From an uncultured Bacillaceae bacterium (GTDB taxonomy: Bacteria > Bacillota > Bacilli > Bacillales > Bacillaceae_L), in assembly GCA_947497585.1 (NCBI GenBank), contig CANMHG010000012.1:42692-106691 (forward strand): a DNA stretch of 64,000 nt. The letters are read 5' to 3'. Made by a program: the position numbers and the translations under genes. Shown here piece by piece: positions 22,997 through 31,725 of the stretch. The notes under the pieces are model-generated. The model ran no database searches, was not told where the DNA came from, and worked only from the letters and a program-made list of their open reading frames with translations. Positions within the stretch are counted from its first letter, which is position 1; every line of letters begins with the position of its first letter.

Positions 22997-24259
22997 ATGG
23001 ACATAGGAAACAGACTTCGTTTTTATCGGATACAGCAAAACATGACACAAGAGGATCTAGCAAGTGGGATTATCTCTATCTCTTATCTTTCAAAAATAGA
23101 AAATAACCAAACATCCGCTAGTGTTGAAGTTCTAGAGATGCTTTGTAAGAGGTTAGGGATTAAGTTAATTGAGGAAAATGAGTACTCTCTATTAAAAGAC
23201 CTACATGATTGGTATTACCAAATCATCAATCGGAACAAGGAAGAGGTAGTTGTTCGGTATGAAAAATATGTAGATGTTATTCAAAGTACGAATGATTCGA
23301 GTGCCTACATACATTTTGTTTTGTTCGAGTTACGCTACTTTTTGTTACAGAGAGATTTAGAGAAAGCAGAGGAACAACTGAACAAAATTAATTTGTTTAA
23401 GGATATCTTTGATGACCAGATGGACTATTTCTATAGGAAATTTGTAGGTTTATATCATTATATGAAAAATCGATTTTCAACTGCCAAGGATTTTTATAAG
23501 CTTGCTGAGAGAATTCTTAATAAAAGTATCCACATAGAGAGATGGGAAGAAGCTGACCTTTATTACTCGATTGGGTTAACCTACAGCCAATTAGGCAAGA
23601 TGTCATTGAGTAACAATTACACCCACTTGGCCTTAGCTATCTACCAATCTCGGTACGACTTAAAAAGAAGTGCCGAATGTCATGTATTGCTGGGAATCTG
23701 TTATTTACGAACAGAAGAGTACGAGCTCTCAGAAGAAAACTACTTATTAGCGAATAAAGTTGCTGAAAGTATGAATGATTCAAACCTGAGAGGAATTATT
23801 TATCATAATTTGGGGTATTTGTATTCGTTGCAAAACAAACCACATGAAGCTATTACTGAATATGAGAAGAGTTTACGTTACAAGTTAGATTCTAATATAG
23901 ATGGGAAACTAAGGTCTATTCACGGAATAATAACTGAATACTATAATCTTACTGACTTTGATTCTTGTAAAACGTGGCTCATAGAGGGAACGAAACTTCA
24001 GGAATATAGTGAAAAAGTAGAATATAGGATTCATTTTAAAATATATGATTATCTAATCAATAATCCATCAGAGGAATTTGAAAAATTCATGCAGGAGGTT
24101 GCACTACCTCATTTTGAAAAACAAGAAAATATGCAATATATTGTGAAATACTCAGAAATTTTGGGAGCTTACTTTGAAAAAAAGTTCAAATATAAGCAAG
24201 CAAATCGCTACTATAGTTTGGCGATTAAAGCTCTAAAAAAATTAAATTATATTTACTAA
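22997..24259 (+). CDS. HTH-TPR quorum-sensing regulator of the RNPP type (NprR/PlcR-like)
   Basis: This 420-residue regulator has an N-terminal XRE helix-turn-helix (about 5-58: NRLRFYRIQQNMTQEDLASG, then ISYLSKIENNQTSAS) followed by TPR-like helical repeats to the end. Examples are ADLYYSIGLTYSQLGK, HVLLGICYLRTEEYELSEENY and IIYHNLGYLYSLQNKPHEAITEYEKSL. Length and layout fit NprR/PlcR/AimR proteins, which bind re-imported short peptides through the TPR groove and change DNA binding. The next gene, 12 bp downstream, encodes a secreted peptide precursor, as expected for such a system. It starts at ATG 22997 after TTAGGAGC. The target is unknown; the divergent protease is the first candidate. 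Confidence 0.9.
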   Translation: MDIGNRLRFYRIQQNMTQEDLASGIISISYLSKIENNQTSASVEVLEMLCKRLGIKLIEENEYSLLKDLHDWYYQIINRNKEEVVVRYEKYVDVIQSTNDSSAYIHFVLFELRYFLLQRDLEKAEEQLNKINLFKDIFDDQMDYFYRKFVGLYHYMKNRFSTAKDFYKLAERILNKSIHIERWEEADLYYSIGLTYSQLGKMSLSNNYTHLALAIYQSRYDLKRSAECHVLLGICYLRTEEYELSEENYLLANKVAESMNDSNLRGIIYHNLGYLYSLQNKPHEAITEYEKSLRYKLDSNIDGKLRSIHGIITEYYNLTDFDSCKTWLIEGTKLQEYSEKVEYRIHFKIYDYLINNPSEEFEKFMQEVALPHFEKQENMQYIVKYSEILGAYFEKKFKYKQANRYYSLAIKALKKLNYIY

Positions 24260-24271
24260 GGAGAGATAGGG

Positions 24272-24430
24272 ATGAAGAAATTATTATTCGTATTAGCTGC
24301 AGGGGTATTATTAACATTAGGAGCAAATGCTCACTTTGCTGGGGACGCAGAACATCCAGATCCAACATCTATCCAATTCGCGGGTGACGCTGAACATCCA
24401 GATCCAACATCGTTTTCAGATTTAGTATAA
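24272..24430 (+). CDS. Secreted signalling pro-peptide with duplicated FAGDAEHPDPTS unit
   Basis: This small gene of 52 codons has a good ribosome binding site (AAGGAGAG, 6 nt) right after the regulator. The product has a signal peptide (MKKLLFVLAAGVLLTLGANA) and then two copies of FAGDAEHPDPTS (codons at 24335-24370 and 24377-24412) linked by IQ, ending FSDLV. The first codons of each copy differ only at silent positions, which suggests selection on the peptide. Exported pro-peptides cleaved to 5-10-residue pheromones are the standard partners of RNPP regulators. The mature form is probably within DAEHPDPTS; exact ends cannot be read from sequence. Confidence 0.88.
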   Translation: MKKLLFVLAAGVLLTLGANAHFAGDAEHPDPTSIQFAGDAEHPDPTSFSDLV

Positions 24431-24437
24431 TCAAACA

Positions 24438-24476
24438 AAAACCTAGCTAAGAGTTTTCTTAGCTAGGTTTTTTATT
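24438..24476. terminator. Bidirectional terminator after the pro-peptide gene
   Basis: AAACCTAGCTAAGA pairs with TCTTAGCTAGGTTT around GTTT, followed by T residues; A-rich sequence on the other side serves the convergent small gene. Confidence 0.9.
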
Positions 24477-24477
24477 G

Positions 24478-24669
24478 TTAAACACCATGAAAATGATTAT
24501 GCTTTGCATGTTCCTTTTTGGCATGTTCAATTTTATTTTCTGTATTTTGTTGACTAAGTTCTTCTTCAGATAAGATAGATTTACGCTTTCTTTTAGTTCT
24601 CCAATCAGAAATTGCACCAATTAAAATTACTCCTGCGAAGAATAGCAATATCCAACCCCAAAATGGCAT
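24478..24669 (-). CDS. Small single-pass membrane protein
   Basis: This 63-residue protein has one helix near the N terminus (FWGWILLFFAGVILIGAI), then a basic patch (KRKRKS) and a charged C-terminal tail ending KHNHFHGV. The basic patch after the helix predicts an N-out, C-in topology. The start was set at ATG 24669, with AAGGAGGT 8 nt upstream; the GTG three codons earlier overlaps that site. Similar small proteins are common in Bacillus, function unknown. Confidence 0.75.
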   Translation of the reverse strand: MPFWGWILLFFAGVILIGAISDWRTKRKRKSILSEEELSQQNTENKIEHAKKEHAKHNHFHGV

Positions 24670-24805
24670 TGAATCCACCTCCTTGATAGGTGTTTCTCGA
24701 TTAACCTTAGCTTATGCGGTTATGAATTCATAAATGAGGATGTTATTGTTTCTTAATCTGAATGTAAAGACCTTTAAATATATTTAATATGCAAATGTGT
24801 CCAAA

Positions 24806-24830
24806 GGGGCCTGACCCCCGGTGCTTTAAA
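24806..24830. repeat. GGGGCCTGACCCCC repeat element, copy 3
   Basis: GGGGCCTGACCCCC (24806-24819) followed by GGTGCTTTAAA corresponds to the left half of the complete element at 18919-18970. Confidence 0.7.
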
Positions 24831-24974
24831 GGGGTAAAGGGGAGGTTGGATATATGGAAAGAACTAGTGGTGAAAGGTTTTAGGTTTTATAGTATACTAA
24901 GTGTTTGTATATAGCTTTTTAGCTGAATTTTTAAGAGTATGTAAGATTGTTTGTATTGTGAGGAGATCAGTCTG

Positions 24975-26006
24975 ATGAGTGAAAATATTATTCGAAAGCA
25001 GTCGCCTTTGGGTGCTATAAGAAGGCTTCCTTTGCCGGGGTGGACAGCGGGTGTGATGTTGCTTCTTGTTATTGCAACGATTGCACATGTATTTGGTAAG
25101 TTGTTTCCTTTAGTCGGGGGAGTTATCTTTGCTCTAATCGCTGGTATTGTGATTCGAAATTCAATAGGAATAAATGTTATCTTTGAAGATGGTGTTTCGT
25201 TTACTATTAAAAGAATGCTTAAATTGGCCATAATTTTATTAGGTGCTACATTAAGCTTCGGAAAAATTCTTACCATTGGTGGACAGTCTGTCCTTATTAT
25301 AATTGCGGTGGTACTTGGTGGAATTGGTTTCACTATATTAATAGGAAGATTATTGAAGGTAGATAAAGTTTTGTCTCTTTTAATTGGGGTTGGGGCTAGC
25401 ATTTGTGGTGCAACAGCAATTACAGCGCTAAAGGGGACAATTAATGCGCGGGAAACTCAGACTGCCTATGCAATATCAACTATCTTTTTATTTAATCTAA
25501 TTGCGACCTTCCTTTACCCTGTTATTGGGCATATGCTCAACTTAAATCCACTTCAGTTTGGAATTTGGGCTGGTACTGCAATCCATGATACATCGTCAGT
25601 TGTAGCTGTTGGATATTTATATGGAAACGAAGCGGGGGATATTGCAACAACTGTAAAGCTAGTACGTACGTTGTTTTTACTACCAATTATCATTATCATC
25701 CCTATGCTATTTATGAAGAGTTCTGACCAAGCTGGGAAAGCTTCCATTAAAAAGGTTTTTCCGTGGTTTATTATAGGATTTATCATAATGAGTTTAATAA
25801 ACTCATTTGGTTATATACCTGTTGAAGCACAAGATTTTTTCACAAGTACGGCTAAATACATTATTCTAATGGTCATGGCTGGTGTCGGATTGCAGGTTAA
25901 TTTTAAGAAAATGATGAATTTGGGTGTAAAACCTTTTGCTATCGGCTTATTTGCCTCAGTACTCGTATCAGTTATTAGTTTAGCTTTAATTTATTTACTA
26001 CTATAA
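24975..26006 (+). CDS. YeiH/UPF0324 family membrane protein (putative sulfate exporter)
   Basis: This 343-residue protein has about ten helices and the family signatures LGATLSFGKIL, GVGASICGATAITALKGTINA and WAGTAIHDTSSVVAVGYLYG. The family is annotated as putative sulfate exporters on thin evidence. The start was set at ATG 24975, with GAGGAG 10 nt upstream; a longer frame from 24951 has no site. The 300 bp upstream hold only a repeat element and an AT-rich promoter-like stretch. No LysR regulator is adjacent, unlike in enterics. Confidence 0.85.
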   Translation: MSENIIRKQSPLGAIRRLPLPGWTAGVMLLLVIATIAHVFGKLFPLVGGVIFALIAGIVIRNSIGINVIFEDGVSFTIKRMLKLAIILLGATLSFGKILTIGGQSVLIIIAVVLGGIGFTILIGRLLKVDKVLSLLIGVGASICGATAITALKGTINARETQTAYAISTIFLFNLIATFLYPVIGHMLNLNPLQFGIWAGTAIHDTSSVVAVGYLYGNEAGDIATTVKLVRTLFLLPIIIIIPMLFMKSSDQAGKASIKKVFPWFIIGFIIMSLINSFGYIPVEAQDFFTSTAKYIILMVMAGVGLQVNFKKMMNLGVKPFAIGLFASVLVSVISLALIYLLL

Positions 26007-26014
26007 TTAACAAC

Positions 26015-26047
26015 AAACAGAGTGGATTTTATATCCGCTCTGTTTTT
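26015..26047 (+). terminator. Terminator of the yeiH-like gene
   Basis: ACAGAGTGGAT pairs with ATCCGCTCTGT (one wobble), followed by TTTTTG. Confidence 0.85.
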
Positions 26048-26184
26048 GTTTTACCATAGCAAATATTGGTTAATAATAAGATGATTCTAATTTTGAATAA
26101 TTAATGACAATGTTAGATGACTAGTCGGTCTTATAAGGGCATCTGAGTTTACTTTTCAATTGAATGATTATAAGATTAAATAGT

Positions 26185-26198
26185 TGACTATATAGTCA
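26185..26198. promoter_or_regulatory. Palindromic operator in front of the RND pump gene
   Basis: TGACTATATAGTCA is a perfect 14-bp palindrome, preceded by a T so that TTGACT could also be a -35 box. It is the size and shape of TetR-family operators. No TetR gene is adjacent. Confidence 0.5.
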
Positions 26199-26242
26199 GA
26201 AATACATAAGAAAAAACATCAAAGGAAGGGAAGGAGCTTTTT

Positions 26243-29200
26243 ATGAAGATAAGTAATTTCTCGATTCGACGTCCAGTGTTTACATTAGTCACCATGTTTC
26301 TTGTGATTATCTTAGGACTAGTTTCGTTAATGAATATACCGTTAAAATTAATTCCTGACATTAACCCACCTATTGGTGTAGTCGTAGTCAATTATCCTGG
26401 TGCAAGTCCTACCGAGGTAGTTGAAAAGGTAACCAAGCCTTTGGAACAAGGGTTATCTACCCTCCCTGGCTTAAAAACAATGTCTTCAACAGCCCAAGAA
26501 GGTGCCAATTTAACTTTATTACAGTTCTCTTGGACGACTTCAATTGATGACATTGAATCTGAGATTCAAAATCGGATTAATCAAACACCGCTTACAGATG
26601 ACGCAGAAAAACCGCGCTTTCTTAAGTTTGATCCAGCACAATTTCCAATTATTCAATTATCATTAAGTACAACGGAGAATTCAAAAACTCTTCAAGCCTT
26701 AGTTGAAAACCTCACACTTGAGTTAAACAAGGTTGAAGGTGTAGCGAATGTTAATTTGTCAGGAACAGTAATAGATGAGATTAAAGTTGAATTAGATCAA
26801 ACAAAGTTGCAACAATTTTTAATTAGTCAAAGTGATGTAGTTGATGCTATACGAGCAAATTCAGTATCTTTACCTGGTAACACGATAGAAACGGATGGAA
26901 AGCAGTTAACAACACGTGTGATTAGTACTGTAGATTCATTAGAAACACTAAGAAATATTGTTGTAACTGTCGATCCAGCAACAGGTGAAAAGGTTACAGT
27001 AGATGATGTTAGTGAGGTAAGAATTGCTCCGCAAAACCAAAATACAATAACAAGAACTAACCAGGAGCCATCACTTCTAGTAAGTGTATTGCAACAATCT
27101 GATGCCAATACAGCACAGGTTTCTACAGCTTTTCAAGAGGAATTAAATTCTTTATTAAATGATGAAAAATACGAAGACATCCAATCAGATATCTTGTTTG
27201 ATCAGGGTGAATACATCCAGTTGGCAATTGGTAATATGAGCAATACCTTGTTATTTGGTGGCTTACTAGCCATGCTCGTATTGTTTGCTTTTTTAAGAAG
27301 CTTAAAGAGTCCTTTAATTATTGGAATAGCTATTCCATATTCTGTAATTGTTACATTTGTACTAATGTATTTTTCAGACTTCACTTTAAATATTATGACG
27401 CTTGGTGGCCTGGCACTAGGGATAGGGATGTTAGTAGATAATGCAATCGTTGTTATTGAGAATATTTATCGTCATCTCTCAATGGGCAAGGACCCGAAAA
27501 CTGCAGCTTCTGATGGAACAAAGGAAGTTGGAGCAGCTATAACCGCATCAACACTAACAACGGTTGCAGTTTTCTTGCCGGTTATCTTTATTTCTGGAAT
27601 TATCGGCCAGCTATTCACAGAGTTTGCACTTACAATTGCGTTTAGTTTATTTGCATCCCTAGTTGTAGCGTTAACAGTTGTTCCAATGCTAGCTAGTAGA
27701 TTTTTAAAGACGCCTAAAGAAAATATAGAAAAAGTTCGCAGAGAAAGTGGCTTCATACGTTCAGTAGAAGGAGCGGCAAAGTGGTCACTTCGAAATCGGG
27801 CTACCGTATTAATTACAACAGTAGTTTTACTTGGAGCAAGTGCTTATGGCTTAACAACTGTGGGTCAAGAGTTTATCCCAAGCAGCGATGAAGGATTTTT
27901 TACCATTAATGTTGAGTTAGAAAATGGTGTAACCTTGGCTGAGACCGAAAAAGCTGTATTAGAAGTAGAAGAGGTACTTAAAACAAAAGAAGATGTAGCT
28001 GTATATGTTAGTTTAATTGGATCTACTCAAGAGGAATCCTTTAGGGGAACGGGCCAAACGAATACAGCTGAAATTTATGTAAAAATGGTTGAATTAGAGG
28101 AGCGAACCATATCAAGTTTTGAATTTGTTGATGATGTAAAGCGTGATGTTGAGAAAGCTGCGCAAAAAGGAAATCCAACTGCAGAAGTATCGTTTAATTT
28201 ACAATCGTCTGCTGGTTCTTCGCCAAACACACTATCTTTTAGTGTAAAAGATACAAATAAGCAGCGCTTAGATGAATCAGTCGAGAAAATAGAGCAGGCT
28301 TTAAATGAAGTTGCAGAAATAACAGAAGTTTCCACTGATTTATCCGAAACACAAGAAGAGGTTCAAATTACCATAAATCGTGAGAATGCGTTTAATGAGG
28401 GACTTGTACCTATTCAAATTGCTTCTACTGTAAATGATGTGACACGTGGAACAACAGCAATGCAGCTAACCGATCAAGAAGAAAATATATATTCTGTCTT
28501 TGTTAGCTATGATAGAGAAGTAACAAATAATATTGACCAATTAAAAGGCTTGTTATTAAAAAAGCCAGATAATACGTATGTGAAATTAGAAGAAGTAACT
28601 TCTATCACTACTGGTGAAGGTCCAACAACTGTACGCCGTGTTGATCAACAGAATGCTGTACAATTTACTGTCAAGTATTCAGCAACTACGAATTTAGGAG
28701 ATATCTCGGCGCTCGTTGACAAAGAAATTGCTGATTTAGATCTACCTGAAGAGACGGATATAACCTTCGGAGGAGACCGCGAGCTATTGGAATCTTCAAT
28801 GGAACAGATGTTATTGGCATTTGTTCTAGCGATCGTCTTTATCTATATAGTCATGGCGGCACAGTTTGAATCGTTTAAATATCCATTTGTTATTATGTTC
28901 ACCGTTCCACTTATGATTATTGGGGTTGCTATTGCATTGGTAGTAACAAATACTCCTGTTGGATTAACAGCGATTATTGGAATCATTGTCTTAGCGGGAA
29001 TTGTAGTTAATAATGCGATTGTTATTGTTGATTATATTAATCAAAAGAAAGCGGATGGTATGAAGACATATGATGCCATCGTTGAGTCTGTAAAAGATCG
29101 TACCCGACCAATTCTTATGACAGCAACAACCACCATTTTAGGTTTATTACCTCTGGCATTTGGAATTGGAGAAGGAGCAGAAATGAACCAACCGATGGGT

Positions 29201-29515
29201 CTAGCGGTAATTGGTGGCCTAATTAGCAGTACATTTTTAACATTAATCATCATCCCGATTGTGTACAGCTTGTTTGATAAAGAAACACGCAGATTAAATA
29301 AAAAATACGTTACACCAGATGGCCAACTGATTCCTGCTTACTTACTAGAAGATCGCTATATTGCTCCTGATCATCCTGAAGAAGACCAAGCACAACAGTT
29401 ACCAGCAAAAAATAACAAACAATACGAAAAACAAGACATGGTTCACATGCTCGAACAACTCTTATCCATTGTAAAAGACGATGATCGAAATAAAGGAAAT
29501 GACGACAAACAGTAA
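26243..29515 (+). CDS. swrC: RND family efflux pump (SwrC/AcrB-like)
   Basis: This 1090-residue transporter has the RND plan: a helix at residues 12-32, a large loop, helices around 330-480, a second helix-loop, and closing helices around 855-1030. Signatures include NFSIRRPVFT, GLALGIGMLVDNAIVVIENIYRH (helix 4 with the proton-relay aspartate) and MAAQFESFKYPFVIMFTVPL. Among Firmicutes the match is B. subtilis SwrC (YerP), needed for surfactin resistance and swarming. The C-terminal tail is acidic and Gln-rich. No MFP or outer-membrane partner is present, as expected for SwrC. A palindromic operator precedes it. Confidence 0.85.
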   Translation: MKISNFSIRRPVFTLVTMFLVIILGLVSLMNIPLKLIPDINPPIGVVVVNYPGASPTEVVEKVTKPLEQGLSTLPGLKTMSSTAQEGANLTLLQFSWTTSIDDIESEIQNRINQTPLTDDAEKPRFLKFDPAQFPIIQLSLSTTENSKTLQALVENLTLELNKVEGVANVNLSGTVIDEIKVELDQTKLQQFLISQSDVVDAIRANSVSLPGNTIETDGKQLTTRVISTVDSLETLRNIVVTVDPATGEKVTVDDVSEVRIAPQNQNTITRTNQEPSLLVSVLQQSDANTAQVSTAFQEELNSLLNDEKYEDIQSDILFDQGEYIQLAIGNMSNTLLFGGLLAMLVLFAFLRSLKSPLIIGIAIPYSVIVTFVLMYFSDFTLNIMTLGGLALGIGMLVDNAIVVIENIYRHLSMGKDPKTAASDGTKEVGAAITASTLTTVAVFLPVIFISGIIGQLFTEFALTIAFSLFASLVVALTVVPMLASRFLKTPKENIEKVRRESGFIRSVEGAAKWSLRNRATVLITTVVLLGASAYGLTTVGQEFIPSSDEGFFTINVELENGVTLAETEKAVLEVEEVLKTKEDVAVYVSLIGSTQEESFRGTGQTNTAEIYVKMVELEERTISSFEFVDDVKRDVEKAAQKGNPTAEVSFNLQSSAGSSPNTLSFSVKDTNKQRLDESVEKIEQALNEVAEITEVSTDLSETQEEVQITINRENAFNEGLVPIQIASTVNDVTRGTTAMQLTDQEENIYSVFVSYDREVTNNIDQLKGLLLKKPDNTYVKLEEVTSITTGEGPTTVRRVDQQNAVQFTVKYSATTNLGDISALVDKEIADLDLPEETDITFGGDRELLESSMEQMLLAFVLAIVFIYIVMAAQFESFKYPFVIMFTVPLMIIGVAIALVVTNTPVGLTAIIGIIVLAGIVVNNAIVIVDYINQKKADGMKTYDAIVESVKDRTRPILMTATTTILGLLPLAFGIGEGAEMNQPMGLAVIGGLISSTFLTLIIIPIVYSLFDKETRRLNKKYVTPDGQLIPAYLLEDRYIAPDHPEEDQAQQLPAKNNKQYEKQDMVHMLEQLLSIVKDDDRNKGNDDKQ

Positions 29516-29561
29516 ATTGTATGAACGTATTGTTATGTAAAGATTATATAAAAACCTAAAG

Positions 29562-29692
29562 TGGATTGGAACGGAAGGCAATTGACTCCTGCGGGAAGTA
29601 GAGGAAAGGTCGAGACCCCGCAGTCGGAACGTCGAGGAGGCTCGACTTCCTCCCCGCGGAAAGCAATTGCCTGCAGCGTAAAGGAACGGTCA
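29562..29692. repeat. REP-like intergenic repeat, copy B (inverted relative to copy A)
   Basis: This is the reverse complement of the element at 2079-2210 with scattered changes. Its terminal stem is GGCAATTG (29577-29584) with CAATTGCC (29664-29671), where copy A has GGCACTTG/CAAGTGCC, so pairing is kept by a double change. It lies between the RND gene and the convergent MarR-type gene. Confidence 0.85.
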
Positions 29693-29715
29693 AGATTTAA
29701 AGTGAAAACATAAAA

Positions 29716-29748
29716 AAACAGCGAGCCAATTGGTTTCGCTGTTTTTTT
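29716..29748. terminator. Bidirectional terminator
   Basis: AACAGCGA pairs with TCGCTGTT, flanked by A and T runs on the two sides. It serves the RND gene and the convergent MarR-type gene. Confidence 0.85.
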
Positions 29749-29749
29749 A

Positions 29750-30238
29750 TTATTTTTCATCCTTAAATGATTTAGTTGTTCGATCAACCCAGTCGACGAA
29801 ATCCTTCCCATGAAAATGCTCGTTAAACTTCCTTTGAAAGTCTGCTAATGTTTCATAAAAATTATTATCATCATCATTAAAGGCTGCAAGATACTCATAA
29901 GTTTTATAACTATATTCTGCTGACTTCTCACGTATCGCTTCTCCTTCGGGAGTTAAGATACAATAAGAAATACGACGATCATTGTCATGCTTTACTGTTT
30001 GTATATATCCTTTTTGTTTTAAACGATTTGCCACCTGTACCACGGTAGAAATATCCCATAATCCTATATCTGCAATACGTGTCATGGTTGCTTCTTTTTC
30101 AAAAAAAATAATCCAAAGCATATGTTGTTCGGCTGTTGTTAAGCCTAAATCTTTTGCAGAAGTTTGCCAATCATTTTCTAGCGCTTTATACATTCCACGC
30201 CAATGATTGATCAATGTATGTAATGAAACATGATCCAC
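29750..30238 (-). CDS. MarR family regulator, Hpr/ScoC-like
   Basis: This winged-helix regulator of about 162 residues has LTTAEQHMLWIIFFEKEATMTRIADIGLWDISTVVQVANRLKQKGYIQ, close to the Hpr (ScoC) pattern of neighbouring helices, with the wing HDNDRRISYCILTPEGE. ScoC represses extracellular proteases and sporulation genes in B. subtilis, but this is shorter than ScoC and may be a paralogue. The start is uncertain: GTG 30238 has GAGGAG 8 nt upstream, whereas a frame from 30247 starts inside that site. It could act on protease genes in this window; that is only a guess. Confidence 0.8.
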   Translation of the reverse strand: MDHVSLHTLINHWRGMYKALENDWQTSAKDLGLTTAEQHMLWIIFFEKEATMTRIADIGLWDISTVVQVANRLKQKGYIQTVKHDNDRRISYCILTPEGEAIREKSAEYSYKTYEYLAAFNDDDNNFYETLADFQRKFNEHFHGKDFVDWVDRTTKSFKDEK

Positions 30239-30409
30239 GATTCCCACTCCTCAATATGTAAAAAGTCCCAATGAAACTGTCTTCCTCATTTTATACTATT
30301 TTCATATTAATTACTCTATTTTTCTATTAAATTTCGTAATAAGTTAACCTCATAAATGATTAAGTAAACATATCGACACCTTTATGAAGGATGTCGATCT
30401 TATCAAGCT

Positions 30410-31624
30410 TTATGTAGAACTCAGGAAATCAAGAACTGGTTGAAATTGTTGTTTCTCTTTTGCATCAAAGTAGGTTGAAAAAGGACAGCCTTTTTCTTTA
30501 ATTCTTGGAAGGATACTTTCTAATGGGAAGTTTTCAATAGAAAGTTGTTCGGTAACCTCATCCCAAAATAGAGGGGTTGCAACATAACCTCCATCATTTC
30601 CTCTAACTGAATAGGGAGCAATAATGGTTTTGCCTTCTGCATGCTGAAGATAGTCAACGTATAATTTATTGTGTCGATTCTTTTTTAATCGCTCAATTGT
30701 AAAAAGAGAGGGCTCCTTTGTTACTAAAAAGTTTGCAACAAACTCTGTGAACTGTCTCGTTTGGTCATAGTTAAATTGATTTTCTGGTAAAGGAATATAA
30801 AGCTGTAGGCCTTTGTTACCAGATGTTTTGATAAATGAAATTAGCTTCAACCCATCAAAAACCTCTTTTAATATTTTAGCAGCCTTAATGGCGAGAGGAA
30901 AATACTCCCTAGATGGTGGGTCAAGATCAAAGACAATTTCCGATGGTCCAGTTGAATGAATTGTTTGAAATGGAATGTGAAATTCAAAAGCAAGCTGATT
31001 TCCTAGCCATATCAACGTTTCATCATTATTGCAAACAATATAATTTATATTTTCATTCATTCTAGTTTGGATAAAATCTGGCGCATAATCAGGACAGTTT
31101 TTTTGATAAAACTTTTCTCCGAACATCCCATGAGGATAGCGAATAACGGTTAACAATCGATTTTTTAAAAAAGGTAGCATATAGGTTGAGACCTCATCTA
31201 AATAGTGAATATAATCGAATTTCGTAACATCATTGTCTTTCCAAAGGGGTTTATCAGGATGACTTATGGAAATCCCGTTAATTGTTGATATGAGATTTTC
31301 CCAAGTACAATCCTTCCACTTAATATCAAAGAGAAATTGTTTAAAAACTGGAGATGCAATGTGACCATTTTCAAACCCGGTATATTCAAGCTCTATACAG
31401 ATTCCAGGTTCAACATGAAGATAGGAACTTGTCTCGGATTGTGAATTGGTTGAGATAACCTGTAAGAGAATTGTTCGTTCTTCTTCAGAAAGGCCATCAG
31501 AAAATGCCCCTAGCTTTTTAATGTCCTTTTTATTCAAAACTGCAACATCAAAAGTTTGCTTTTCTTTATCATAACCGATAATAAAAAAACGTCCGGATTG
31601 TTTTTTATGATTGCTTAAATTCAA
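30410..31624 (-). CDS. LigD-like NHEJ polymerase lacking the ligase catalytic domain
   Basis: This 404-residue protein has an N-terminal part (about 10-110) resembling the OB fold that ends ATP-dependent DNA ligases (FFIIGYDKEKQTFDVAVL, VEPGICIELEYTGFENGHIASPVF). A LigD polymerase domain (about 130-400) follows, with IVFDLDPPS holding the two catalytic aspartates, FIKTSGNKGLQLYIPL and GKTIIAPYSVRG. The adenylating KxDG domain is absent. B. subtilis LigD (YkoU, about 611 residues) has ligase plus polymerase. The gene follows ku on the same strand 101 bp later. It should fill or extend ends during Ku-dependent repair; sealing would need another ligase. Confidence 0.85.
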   Translation of the reverse strand: MNLSNHKKQSGRFFIIGYDKEKQTFDVAVLNKKDIKKLGAFSDGLSEEERTILLQVISTNSQSETSSYLHVEPGICIELEYTGFENGHIASPVFKQFLFDIKWKDCTWENLISTINGISISHPDKPLWKDNDVTKFDYIHYLDEVSTYMLPFLKNRLLTVIRYPHGMFGEKFYQKNCPDYAPDFIQTRMNENINYIVCNNDETLIWLGNQLAFEFHIPFQTIHSTGPSEIVFDLDPPSREYFPLAIKAAKILKEVFDGLKLISFIKTSGNKGLQLYIPLPENQFNYDQTRQFTEFVANFLVTKEPSLFTIERLKKNRHNKLYVDYLQHAEGKTIIAPYSVRGNDGGYVATPLFWDEVTEQLSIENFPLESILPRIKEKGCPFSTYFDAKEKQQFQPVLDFLSST

Positions 31625-31725
31625 TTTATAATCAATCCCTTTATCAAATACTTTTGTTGCTTTTTAGTATAAATAGTTGCAAATCTTTTTATCCGTAGAA
31701 AGAGGGACTACATTAGCCCCTCTAG

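Noticed and set aside
24806..24830. Terminator for the small membrane protein gene
   Set aside because: It lies upstream of that gene and lacks a T run; it is part of a dispersed repeat.
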